From Rhizobium leguminosarum (GTDB lineage Bacteria; Pseudomonadota; Alphaproteobacteria; Rhizobiales; Rhizobiaceae): a stretch of DNA of 64,000 nucleotides. Below are positions 36,161 to 44,468 of this stretch, one piece after another; position 1 is the stretch's first letter, and each line of letters starts with the position of its first letter. Under the pieces are notes generated by a model, which was not told the DNA's origin, ran no database searches, and saw only the letters and a program-made list of their open reading frames with translations. The position numbers were made by a program, and so were the translations under genes. The DNA is taken from NCBI RefSeq assembly GCF_017876795.1, contig NZ_JAGIOR010000001.1:1250501-1314500 (forward strand), in the 5' to 3' direction.

Positions 36161-38020
36161 TCATTGCGCCCCAGTTTTCCTTACAAAAGCCATGCCTGCT
36201 TTTCCCAGCGAGGCGATGAGTTGCCGAACGTTTCTGAATCCTTTGCTATCCTCGCAGAAGGAAAACTTTACTCGCTCTCGAGCCCGAGACAGCGCCACCA
36301 GAAATACATTGGCGTCGTCCTGACTGTTCCAGAACACATCGTCATTGAGCTCGACGAAGAAGACAGTGTGGTACTCTAGCCCCTTGGATTTATGAATCGT
36401 CATGAGGCGCACAACGCCGCGCCCCTCGATCGCATCGATGCATTGTTCCCACGTCTCGTCCTTGTGTGCGCACGTGTCATAGAATTCGCTGAACGCGGCC
36501 AGCACAGCGTCGAGCCGATCCTTGTTTCGATAGTCGCCGTATGTCCTCGAGAGTTGTCCCTTTCGGATTTCGGTCACGACCGTGTTGACGATTGAGTTTC
36601 CTGTAACATCTGCGGCGCCTCTCCCCAGCAGGACACCGGAAAGCTCGTCCACTAGCAGGCGTGTCGCGCCAAGGCTTCCCGCCAAACCACGCTCCGACGC
36701 AATGTCCCAGCCCTCGAACTCAGCGACGAAGTCGCGGCACACCTGGAAAGGACTTCCTATCCTCGCGTTCACGGCCAGCTTCAAAGTAGCCACGATAAAC
36801 CGAACGGCAGGCTCTTTGAGCAGATCCTGGATCTCGATGTCGCGGAACTTCCTGGATTCGTTCCTGATCCCTATGCCCTTCGCTTTGAAATGAGGGCGAA
36901 GCCTTTCCTCGACATTTCCGATGTACGAACGAGCCAACACGACGAAGTCCTCTGGTCGCCTGCCAGATCCGATCTCGCTACTGATGAATTCGGCGATGGC
37001 GAGGCTTTCGTCGTCCCGAGTAGCAAAGATCCACCCTTCGATTGCGTCGGGAGGTACGGGATCGTCCTTTCGGGCGGCTTCAGTGGGAACGGGATCGCTC
37101 TCGAAAAGTGTGACAACCGAGTTGATCAATCCAACGATCGCAGCGTTGGAGCGGAAGTTGAACAACAGCCGACGAGGAGCGGCAGAGAAATCCGTTTCCA
37201 GCCGTTGGAACACGTCAGGTAGCGCGCCGGCATACTTCATGATCGCCTGATTGGTGTCGCCAACGGCTGTCAGGACGGTGTCGCTTCCCGAGAAGGCCGC
37301 CGTGATAAGGCGATACTGGAAATCGTTGACGTCCTGGAATTCATCCAGGAATACGTGTGAATATGTACGGCGGAGTGCCGACTGCACGGCCTGCTGCTTT
37401 TTTAGAATCATCGTCGCAAGCAGCAGAACCATATCGAACGTGATACTCGACTGGCTGGATTGGATGCAGAATTTCCACCACGCCTTTCGAACCCGTTCCC
37501 TTCCATCGTCATCCGGGAAGAGGCCGCCGAACGGTTGCGAATGAGCTACCTCGCTTAGGCGCTCATTGGTGTAGCCTGAAATGGCAGGAATTTCGGCTTC
37601 CACGCCTCTTCTGAAATCATTCCATATCGCCGCTCTTGGTGCGAAAATGCGATAGTTTGCCGTTGGACGTTCGTCATCCGGCAACGCTTCGCGAAACTGA
37701 TCGAGGATTCGTTTGGCGAAGCTGTGGAGCGTGAGGGATTCAAATCTGGGCCAGAAGATAGGATCGCATCGCGCCTGTACTCGCTCCAAAAGGTTGCGAG
37801 CAGCATCAACCTTGAAGGCGATAGCGAGAATTCGCCTCGGCGGTGAGCATGCACCAGTTGTCAGTAGGAAGTTTGCTCGCTGCGCAAGAATCTCGGTCTT
37901 TCCAGCCCCGGGCCCAGCCAGAACCGACAATGATCGCATCGATTTCACGACCTCGAGAGCAGTTCCCTCGAGTTTGATGCCAGCGGAAGCCGTCCAGTCG
38001 TCGCTGCCAGTGTAGGTCAC
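36161..38020 (-). CDS. gajB: UvrD-like helicase, GajB (Gabija)
   Basis: 619-residue superfamily I helicase, the GajB partner of a Gabija system. Motifs: Walker A AGPGAGKT (35-42), LHSFAKRIL (Ia/Ib), FLDEFQDVNDFQYRL (II), VGDTNQAIMKYAGA (III), LLFNFRSN (IV), LMTIHKSKGLEYHTVFF (V) and VALSRARERVKF (VI). Overlaps gajA by 4 bp (ATGA). In Gabija, GajB is thought to sense nucleotide or DNA intermediates and activate the GajA nuclease. All helicase motifs look intact. Confidence 0.87.
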   Translation of the reverse strand: MTYTGSDDWTASAGIKLEGTALEVVKSMRSLSVLAGPGAGKTEILAQRANFLLTTGACSPPRRILAIAFKVDAARNLLERVQARCDPIFWPRFESLTLHSFAKRILDQFREALPDDERPTANYRIFAPRAAIWNDFRRGVEAEIPAISGYTNERLSEVAHSQPFGGLFPDDDGRERVRKAWWKFCIQSSQSSITFDMVLLLATMILKKQQAVQSALRRTYSHVFLDEFQDVNDFQYRLITAAFSGSDTVLTAVGDTNQAIMKYAGALPDVFQRLETDFSAAPRRLLFNFRSNAAIVGLINSVVTLFESDPVPTEAARKDDPVPPDAIEGWIFATRDDESLAIAEFISSEIGSGRRPEDFVVLARSYIGNVEERLRPHFKAKGIGIRNESRKFRDIEIQDLLKEPAVRFIVATLKLAVNARIGSPFQVCRDFVAEFEGWDIASERGLAGSLGATRLLVDELSGVLLGRGAADVTGNSIVNTVVTEIRKGQLSRTYGDYRNKDRLDAVLAAFSEFYDTCAHKDETWEQCIDAIEGRGVVRLMTIHKSKGLEYHTVFFVELNDDVFWNSQDDANVFLVALSRARERVKFSFCEDSKGFRNVRQLIASLGKAGMAFVRKTGAQ

Positions 38021-40023
38021 AGTCCATCTCCGGACTTTGCCTTTGCCGCCAGCATTTCTTTTGCCCGCGTGACCAATGCTTCGAGAGGCTCGGGGCAGTC
38101 CGCCTTTATCTTTTCGGGTGTCAGCTTCGTGAAAGCGAGGAGGTGAGATCCCGGTTTCGAACTCGATTTGAACAGTTCGTCGTAGGCGTGCAGCTGTTCG
38201 TTCGTAATGGAGAGGCCCACCGCCTGGATTGCAGCGCGCCCGGGCCCCTTCTTGAACACGCTCGTCTCAAGCCTGGTGATCTCCGGAGGAGCGGGGCTTG
38301 TGTTGTATGGTGTTTCGGCCTCGTACGCCTCTGGGAAGGCTTGAAGCATCATCATATCGAGATCTACTGGTGCCGAATAAAAGATGTTCCGACGCCGTAG
38401 CCATTGCACCCGTGAGGCATAAGTCTCCGGCGTAAGGGGAGGAAGGCCAGCAAACTCCTCCGCTGTTGCTGGCACGTCATTCTTGTCTTTGTCCAACCAC
38501 GTGGGGACGTACGAAGGTCCGAGGTCTGTCAGCCAGGAGACCGCATTTTTTAGGCGTCCGAGGCCACCACCAGTTCGGCCAAGGTCAAAGTCCAGCAAAG
38601 TGATGTGCGGGATATCGAGGCCATTCAAAAGTCGCCAGAGATGCTGTGCATGGCGTCCTCCGATTGAGACGTAGGCAATGAACGAAGGATCCAGACTGAC
38701 ACCAAGTGCGTCGGCGACTCTCGGTATAACCAATCGCTCTGTATCACCCTCTCCAACGACAACCAGCCTTGCGAAGTAGACTTCAGGATTCGTCAGTATG
38801 ACCTGTTGGACAAATTTGTCTTCCTCCGATTCCTTTTCCGGAAGGGGAAGAGCAAGCGCACGGCTCGTCAGTGAGGACGGGTCGATGCGGAAATACCGAA
38901 CATGCCGCGGCGGGATTCGACTGAGTATGCTAGTCGCGTGGCTCGTCACGACAGCCTGTGCCGTGCCGTCTGCGTTGAGCGTGTCGATCAGCGAAATCAG
39001 CTTCGGAAGGTAGAACGGCGCTAGGTGGTTTTCCGGTTCCTCCAACGCGAATATCGTAAGCGGTGGGTGGATAAAATCCGGGGCCACGAAACCGTCCAGC
39101 TTATTCGGTGCAGCCTTCTGCATGTCTGACATCAGCTTGTGCAGAGTCGCAGACAGCGCGAAATACAGAAGCGACGTCTGCCCCTCGCTGAGTTCGTCCA
39201 GTTGACGCTGGCCACCTCCCGGGGCTTTCATGAAACGCAAGGTAAGGTCGCGGATCAGCTTTTGGAACTCGGTCGCGATGACCCCTAGTTCGACCGTTCC
39301 GTCATAGTGGCCGTCGTGAAGGGAGGCCCAGAAGCCCTCCAGGGTCTGGGTCACCAGCTTGAGAGCGGGTGTCTCGTTGAGGTTCCTCTGGAGGTCTTCG
39401 GCGAATCCTTTTGACTTGGACTTCGTTGTCTCGTCCCAGTCCGCCGAGCGCTCCAGCCGTTGCAGGAGGTTTCGAAGAGCGGTCTGGCTGACGCCCCGGG
39501 CGTCCCTGTGGGCGGGAATGTAGACAACCTCTGCGTACTGGGTCGGGCGTCCACGAAGCGGCGTCTTTCGTTCATCGTCCGGACCGAAAGGGACTGGATC
39601 GAGAGTTCGCACGGCATAGAACTTGGTCTCGAGATCATCGTCGATTTCGTTCGCGTTGCTGTACTTGCATTCGAGCCGAACCCTTACCTTCAGGCTCTTG
39701 TCGCTCCCGTTGAAGAACAGATCCGTGAACACTTGGGCATTGGTCGTATTGCCCGGAAATCCGAATACGGCCTCGATGACGATCTCCCGGTCGGACCCTT
39801 TGATCGTTTGGATGTCCTCGCCCGGGCCGAAATGGACATCGGATCGCCCAATCTGCCTGTCGGCGGCGATAGGCGAAAACAGGCGCTTCAACGCCTCCAG
39901 GGCGGCTGTCTTGCCCGCGCCGTTGTTTCCGACGAACGCATTGGTGCCGGCTGCAAGATTGATCTGAACCGCTTCATCACCGAAGCAGCGGAAATTGCGG
40001 ATCGAGAGGCTTTCGATGTGCAT
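38017..40023 (-). CDS. gajA: OLD-family ATPase/TOPRIM nuclease, GajA (Gabija)
   Basis: 668-residue OLD-like protein. The N-terminal ABC-type ATPase has Walker A GNNGAGKT (32-39), signature LSEGQTSLLYFAL and Walker B IFALEEPENHLAP, with an H-loop VVTSHATS. The C-terminal TOPRIM nuclease domain has VVVGEGDTERL (Glu near residue 421) and LLDFDLGRTGGG. This ATPase-TOPRIM order beside a UvrD helicase defines Gabija, in which GajA nicks DNA once released from nucleotide inhibition. It is the first gene of the minus-strand operon gajA-gajB-RT-orf145. Confidence 0.88.
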   Translation of the reverse strand: MHIESLSIRNFRCFGDEAVQINLAAGTNAFVGNNGAGKTAALEALKRLFSPIAADRQIGRSDVHFGPGEDIQTIKGSDREIVIEAVFGFPGNTTNAQVFTDLFFNGSDKSLKVRVRLECKYSNANEIDDDLETKFYAVRTLDPVPFGPDDERKTPLRGRPTQYAEVVYIPAHRDARGVSQTALRNLLQRLERSADWDETTKSKSKGFAEDLQRNLNETPALKLVTQTLEGFWASLHDGHYDGTVELGVIATEFQKLIRDLTLRFMKAPGGGQRQLDELSEGQTSLLYFALSATLHKLMSDMQKAAPNKLDGFVAPDFIHPPLTIFALEEPENHLAPFYLPKLISLIDTLNADGTAQAVVTSHATSILSRIPPRHVRYFRIDPSSLTSRALALPLPEKESEEDKFVQQVILTNPEVYFARLVVVGEGDTERLVIPRVADALGVSLDPSFIAYVSIGGRHAQHLWRLLNGLDIPHITLLDFDLGRTGGGLGRLKNAVSWLTDLGPSYVPTWLDKDKNDVPATAEEFAGLPPLTPETYASRVQWLRRRNIFYSAPVDLDMMMLQAFPEAYEAETPYNTSPAPPEITRLETSVFKKGPGRAAIQAVGLSITNEQLHAYDELFKSSSKPGSHLLAFTKLTPEKIKADCPEPLEALVTRAKEMLAAKAKSGDGL

Positions 40024-40466
40024 GATGATCTATGGTTGAGAATCGAGACAAGAGAAATTGTGCTTGGTTGAGCGGAAATGCAACTGATGGCGGCAGGATA
40101 GACCGCATATAACTGCGGAGGCGCACGCATCCAACGCAATTGGCGGCAATTCCGCGAATCATGCTGCAGATAGATGCTCGATTCGGTCGCGACCCCTCGT
40201 GCTGAGGTAAGGAGGATGAACGGGAAATCAAAGCGAAGCCGCAACCAGAGTCCCGCCTTCCGCGTCAATTCTGCCAACGCTTGGCCGTAGGACACTCAGT
40301 CGCTCGACAGGCAGCCGCGCAGCAATGGTCGAAACAGATGACGAGGAGATGCCAATTATGGCCTACAGACAGCGCAGTGCGACGATCTTTTCGCCTGATC
40401 ACGCCAGCCCCTGCTGATCCACGTCCAGCACACACTGGCGGCGGATTTTGCTTTGCTCGCCGCCGA
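40024..40466. other. Intergenic region upstream of gajA
   Basis: No gene supported. The 60 bases just upstream of gajA are AT-rich on the minus strand and are the likely promoter region. I see no clear terminator for the HNH gene that ends at the other side. Confidence 0.35.
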
Positions 40467-41270
40467 TCAATCCTTTCGGTGAACGACTAGGTCTGTCACC
40501 TCCACCATGTCGTCGACCATTGCGAAATCGAGCCGGGTCTCCCCCTCACCAAGTGTGTCCGCTGCGTTCATCCGCATTTGGTATTTCAGGAGATCCGACC
40601 AGGACAGTAGCGGCGATGTCTTAATCTGGAAATGCCGTTCAATCACGGAATTTTGGACAAGTGCCGCAAGCTGGCCCACCGTGATATGCAGATCCCTGAT
40701 CTGTTCCTGCACAACAGGGGACAACTTGAGCTTGCCCCAGTGACCGGAAAACTCGATTCCCAATACTCGCTTCTCAGGTGACTGTGGCGGCGTCGGACCT
40801 TTCGAACCTCTAATGCCATGTGGAAATCTTTTCATGATCTCCACATGCTTGACGATGTCATCGTAACTGAATTTTCCAGCGTCAACGGCCTTGACTATGG
40901 TTCTAAGGACTTTGTCGAGTTCCCACTCGTCTTTCGCCTTCTTGATGAGCTCTACTACCTTGGGCAGCCTCGCCTCAATCTTCTTAAGGATGATCGATAA
41001 AAAGGCGTCGTGGAACGGCGTGTCCAGCTTACCCTTGTTGCACTCATAACAAACTGGGGCATGGTTCTCCCAGTTGTAGATATCAAAGCCGGGGCGCAAT
41101 CCGATCCGCTCTATGATCGCCTGCAGTTCGCTGTACGTCGTCGCTTCCGGGATGACATGGTCAATCACCAGTCCGGTAAACAGCAACGGCTCAGTACAAT
41201 ACAGGCACTTGTGACCGTGAGCTGTCCAAATTGCCTCGCGAACTTGCGCCGAGAAGACTTGCGATGACAT
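40467..41270 (-). CDS. HNH endonuclease
   Basis: 267-residue protein with an N-terminal HNH nuclease domain: HKCLYCTEPL, VIDHVIPEA and NHAPVCYECNKGK, giving paired CxxC zinc ligands and the His of the DHVIP catalytic strand. The remaining 170 residues are helical with no known domain. The 3' end faces the Gabija promoter. The HEPN-like gene lies upstream on the same strand with a 132-bp gap, so the two could share a transcript. A defence nuclease is likely from family and place; its target is unknown. Confidence 0.8.
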   Translation of the reverse strand: MSSQVFSAQVREAIWTAHGHKCLYCTEPLLFTGLVIDHVIPEATTYSELQAIIERIGLRPGFDIYNWENHAPVCYECNKGKLDTPFHDAFLSIILKKIEARLPKVVELIKKAKDEWELDKVLRTIVKAVDAGKFSYDDIVKHVEIMKRFPHGIRGSKGPTPPQSPEKRVLGIEFSGHWGKLKLSPVVQEQIRDLHITVGQLAALVQNSVIERHFQIKTSPLLSWSDLLKYQMRMNAADTLGEGETRLDFAMVDDMVEVTDLVVHRKD

Positions 41271-41402
41271 GCTTACCTGCGTCCTTGCCCAAAGTGGGTG
41301 CAGACGATCTATAATAGGTCAGCGGTGATAGGAAGACGGAACAGCGGGAGGAGCTTTTTCACGCCTATCCCCGGGTCCTTGCGGCCGCTCGACGATCGCC
41401 GA

Positions 41403-42356
41403 TCACGACCCATGTGCCTCACCGTAGCCGGTAATATTCCCCGTGGCCAATTCCGTCAGGGGTTCTCCGGCGGATCCATCGTCGAAGAACTTCTTCACTT
41501 TGGCGTCACCCATGGCATTTTCCAGCGCTTCAGCCATGCCCTCGAACAATGTACCAAGCTTCCGCAAATAGCTGCTTGTTATATCGTCGTGTCTGTTTCC
41601 TTCTTTGTCACGGCCGTTTCGATGTACGCAATCATGACGCTTGCTGACAGACATCAGAATCATCTTTCGATCGTCTTTTTCTTTCGGCAATATCGAATTC
41701 CCGAACGCGTTATCACACATCTGATTCACGAGGACGAGGTTGTGAAAGGATATCCCTTGGAGGGTCGTTTTGATCATGTCACTGACGATGTTGGGCTTAG
41801 CGAGAACCGTTTCCAGAGAAAGCTGCTTGTCTTTGAGCTTTAAGTCGTCGAGCTTTAACATCTGCCTTTGCACCGACACGTCGGCTATCGCGGCACCGAT
41901 AATCGTATCGGAGAGGTAGGCTTCGACGATGGAATACAGATTGCTGAAAAGCATGCGATTTCGACTGCTTTCGCCGTCAAAGCTTCCGATTTCGTCGACA
42001 GTCGATCGCCACTCCCCTAGGGCGCGGCGGAAAATGCCATAGGCTCCGGGTTCAGGTGAGGGCTCATCCCAATCGATGCCAGGTGGAGACGCGTATACGG
42101 TGACATCTGGGTGACCATCAAGCTTGACAGTGAGCTGACTGTGTTTCCGTATGATCCGCACCGAACACGGGTGCTGCTCCTCCGAGTTTGAGCAACTGAT
42201 CTCATCGACGAATTCGCCGTCTTCCATGGGTGTTCCCATGTATCCTTGCGCCGGATGACCACATGTCGGGCAGAGGAAGGTGACCTCATAATCCCAAAAC
42301 GGCTCTTCATCTTGCATCTCCTGCTCGCTCAGCAGCCACTCCTTTATTCTTCCCAT
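41403..42356 (-). CDS. Zinc-ribbon and HEPN-like protein
   Basis: 317-residue protein with two visible parts. The N-terminus has FLCPTCGHPAQG and ISCSNSEEQHPC, a Cys-rich probable zinc ribbon. The C-terminal half is helical and includes NRMLFSNLYSIVEAYLSD and then SVSKRHDCVHRNGRDKEG. R-H-D-C-V-H fits the HEPN R-x(4)-H RNase motif, and the following Arg-Asn-Gly is common in that helix. A zinc-binding sensor attached to a HEPN RNase is a reasonable inference. It lies upstream of the HNH gene on the same strand. Confidence 0.6.
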   Translation of the reverse strand: MGRIKEWLLSEQEMQDEEPFWDYEVTFLCPTCGHPAQGYMGTPMEDGEFVDEISCSNSEEQHPCSVRIIRKHSQLTVKLDGHPDVTVYASPPGIDWDEPSPEPGAYGIFRRALGEWRSTVDEIGSFDGESSRNRMLFSNLYSIVEAYLSDTIIGAAIADVSVQRQMLKLDDLKLKDKQLSLETVLAKPNIVSDMIKTTLQGISFHNLVLVNQMCDNAFGNSILPKEKDDRKMILMSVSKRHDCVHRNGRDKEGNRHDDITSSYLRKLGTLFEGMAEALENAMGDAKVKKFFDDGSAGEPLTELATGNITGYGEAHGS

Positions 42357-43242
42357 CCCTGCTCTCCTGGTTGTCCGGTTACATTCTGACTACCAGCGCA
42401 CGCTTTCAGAAGCATGAATTCCTGCCGGCGTTTCGTCAGGCTGAGCAGGCGCGCACCATAATTCTGTCGAATGTCATAGGAGGGGACAATCAGGGCGATT
42501 GAGGATGCCGTGAGCGCGATCGCGGAAGTTCGGCGAACGACACCGATTCACTGGGGCGGGCAATGGCCGCGCATTCCATCCTATCAGGGCTAACGGAAAT
42601 GATGCGGGTTTGGACATTGGTTACGGCTGGGCGTTGGATCACGTCTCCGACAAGATCGTGGTGACATTCGTGCACTTGAACGACTAAATGAACGGCGTGG
42701 GCCAGGCGGCGACGACTCCGCATTACCCGAGTTTTCCAGCTGATTCGGCCGGCGAAGCGGTTTCCTTATAGATTCTATTCGCCCACCACCCGCCGATCAG
42801 CTGATTTGAGCCCGCCGATTGTGCAGTTACCCCGAATATGGTCGCTATTTGAGGCCTTGCTCGTCGTGATTTTTCAAAGGACTCGGAGCTTTAGAGGCCA
42901 AACTGAATCCTTTGTTGCGCGAAAATCGAATCTTGCCGGAGCATTGATTTAACTGCCAAAAAAGGCGGCGCGAAGGACTAACTAATCTGTTGAAATTGTT
43001 GACATTGTTGGCCTGTCGGTAGGCTAATTTTTATTTGCCAAACCGGACCTCAGTGTGCCTAGTCTAGCAACATCAGCAGTCGCATCGATCAGACCCTTAC
43101 CGTCATGCGCGGGAAGAGGGATCAGAGCAGAGGCAACGGTAATGGCAGTGATGATAGCTTCACCAATGATGCATCGACATCTCCCCGAGAGCTTCGTTGA
43201 GGGTCCACAGACGCGAGGCAATCAACACGATGGACGCACTCG
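42357..43242. other. Long gene-free region upstream of the recombinase module
   Basis: About 890 bp without a gene I can support. Short frames on both strands have no recognisable family. The last 250 bp contain a candidate promoter (42999-43028) and a short palindromic element ttgGCCTgtcggtAGGC (43009-43024). The region may hold decayed genes. Confidence 0.4.
42999..43028 (+). promoter_or_regulatory. Possible promoter of the recombinase operon
   Basis: TTGACA (42999-43004) followed after 18 nt by GCTAAT, about 215 bp ahead of the first recombinase ATG. The spacer contains the GCCT..AGGC palindrome that is also found near the right end of the island (49529-49544), so a recombinase could bind here and regulate itself. 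Confidence 0.3.
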
Positions 43243-44466
43243 ATGACAATCGCGTTCGAGCGCACCACCATCCAGCAGCATCCGGACGGATTCATCGTCT
43301 ATAATCGATCGGGGAACGTGATCCTCGCGGTGACAATGTATCTGATGCATCTCCTTGTGTTTGGGCGAGCTCGTTCAACAGTGCATCAATATGGACGGCA
43401 GATCGTAACTATACTTCGCTCTCTTGAAGCCTCCGACATTGACCTGTTCAAGACCGACGATCACGTGCTCTCGCTGTTGAATGTGGATGCGGTCGAGATC
43501 CGGCGGATCAAGGTCAACACGTGGACAAAGCAGTTATACCAATTTCTGAAAATGCTGGCATTCGCCCAAGCGATGGGCTTCTGCGATCGCATCATTGGCC
43601 ACAACCAGGAGGGACAACAACCCGAATTCAGGATTTCCCTGTTGCCCGGCGAGGCGTTCAGCCATGCTCTACTCAAGCAGCGTGGCGAAGGCTATGAAAT
43701 TGTGGATCTGCCTACGGATGACGAGTTCAGGCTCGTCGAGGCGGAACTGCTCCGAACCGGCAGCATCGCGCTCAGACAGCAGAGGTTGGCGATGTTGGCG
43801 TTCTTGCGTGCTGCCCCATCGCGACGATGTGAACTTGCGGCTCTGACATGCACGGTCGTTCCAACGCGCGCCGAGTTCGATCGGCAGAGGCGCGAGCAGC
43901 TGATGAAAAATGACGTGCGCGGAATTCGGATTTCGTTCTATCGCGCAAAAAAAGAGGCTGACAGGAAACGTCCTGCAACGGTTCCATTGTCCACGGTCGA
44001 GCAACTCATCAACTTCAGGGATCGGTATCGTCCCGCGCTGCTCAAGGCAGGAAAAGATCCTGAAGCGATGTTTGTATCCGCCGCGACGGGGGAGCGATAC
44101 AACCCACAATCGTTGACGAACATGTTCAAGATCGCGGCAGCAAGCGCCCAGTCGAAGCATGGCGGCAAGCTCAAGCGAATACGAGTGCACCACTATCGAC
44201 ATCGTGCCATCACGACGATGACCAGAGAGTTTTTGCTGGCAGGTATGGATGTCGCCGAGGCCTTCTTCATCGTAATGGCAGAGGCAGATGTGACCTTCGA
44301 TGTGATGTGCATCTATCTTCACCTCGCGAAGGAAGAGCTAGATGCTAACTCCGAACCATACAGAAAGGCGTCGCTCGCGATGGAAAGCATCGCCAATCTT
44401 CACATGCAACTCTCCTACCGAAATGGCGGAGGCAATGCACCGCGTGCTTTCAGGAGGCGCGTATAA
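43243..44466 (+). CDS. Tyrosine recombinase 1 of the integration module
   Basis: 407-residue site-specific integrase. N-terminal SAM-like DNA-binding part is suggested by VFGRARSTVHQYGRQIVTIL. The catalytic domain has Arg195 in SRRCELAALT, then HHYRHRAITTM (His-x-x-Arg) and a Tyr in DVMCIYLHLAKEE as the likely nucleophile. The start ATG directly follows CGCACTCG with no strong Shine-Dalgarno. It is first of a four-gene run with 2-bp to overlapping junctions, an arrangement like recombinase-in-trio and Tn554 TnpABC modules. It probably integrates and excises the island. Confidence 0.88.
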   Translation: MTIAFERTTIQQHPDGFIVYNRSGNVILAVTMYLMHLLVFGRARSTVHQYGRQIVTILRSLEASDIDLFKTDDHVLSLLNVDAVEIRRIKVNTWTKQLYQFLKMLAFAQAMGFCDRIIGHNQEGQQPEFRISLLPGEAFSHALLKQRGEGYEIVDLPTDDEFRLVEAELLRTGSIALRQQRLAMLAFLRAAPSRRCELAALTCTVVPTRAEFDRQRREQLMKNDVRGIRISFYRAKKEADRKRPATVPLSTVEQLINFRDRYRPALLKAGKDPEAMFVSAATGERYNPQSLTNMFKIAAASAQSKHGGKLKRIRVHHYRHRAITTMTREFLLAGMDVAEAFFIVMAEADVTFDVMCIYLHLAKEELDANSEPYRKASLAMESIANLHMQLSYRNGGGNAPRAFRRRV

Positions 44467-44468
44467 TC

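Noticed and set aside
42490..42723. Short minus-strand frame upstream of the recombinase module
   Set aside because: No family features, no ribosome binding site and atypical composition; not supportable as a gene.
43024..43221. 65-codon minus-strand frame just before recombinase 1
   Set aside because: No ribosome binding site or homology that I recognise, and it overlaps the probable promoter region.
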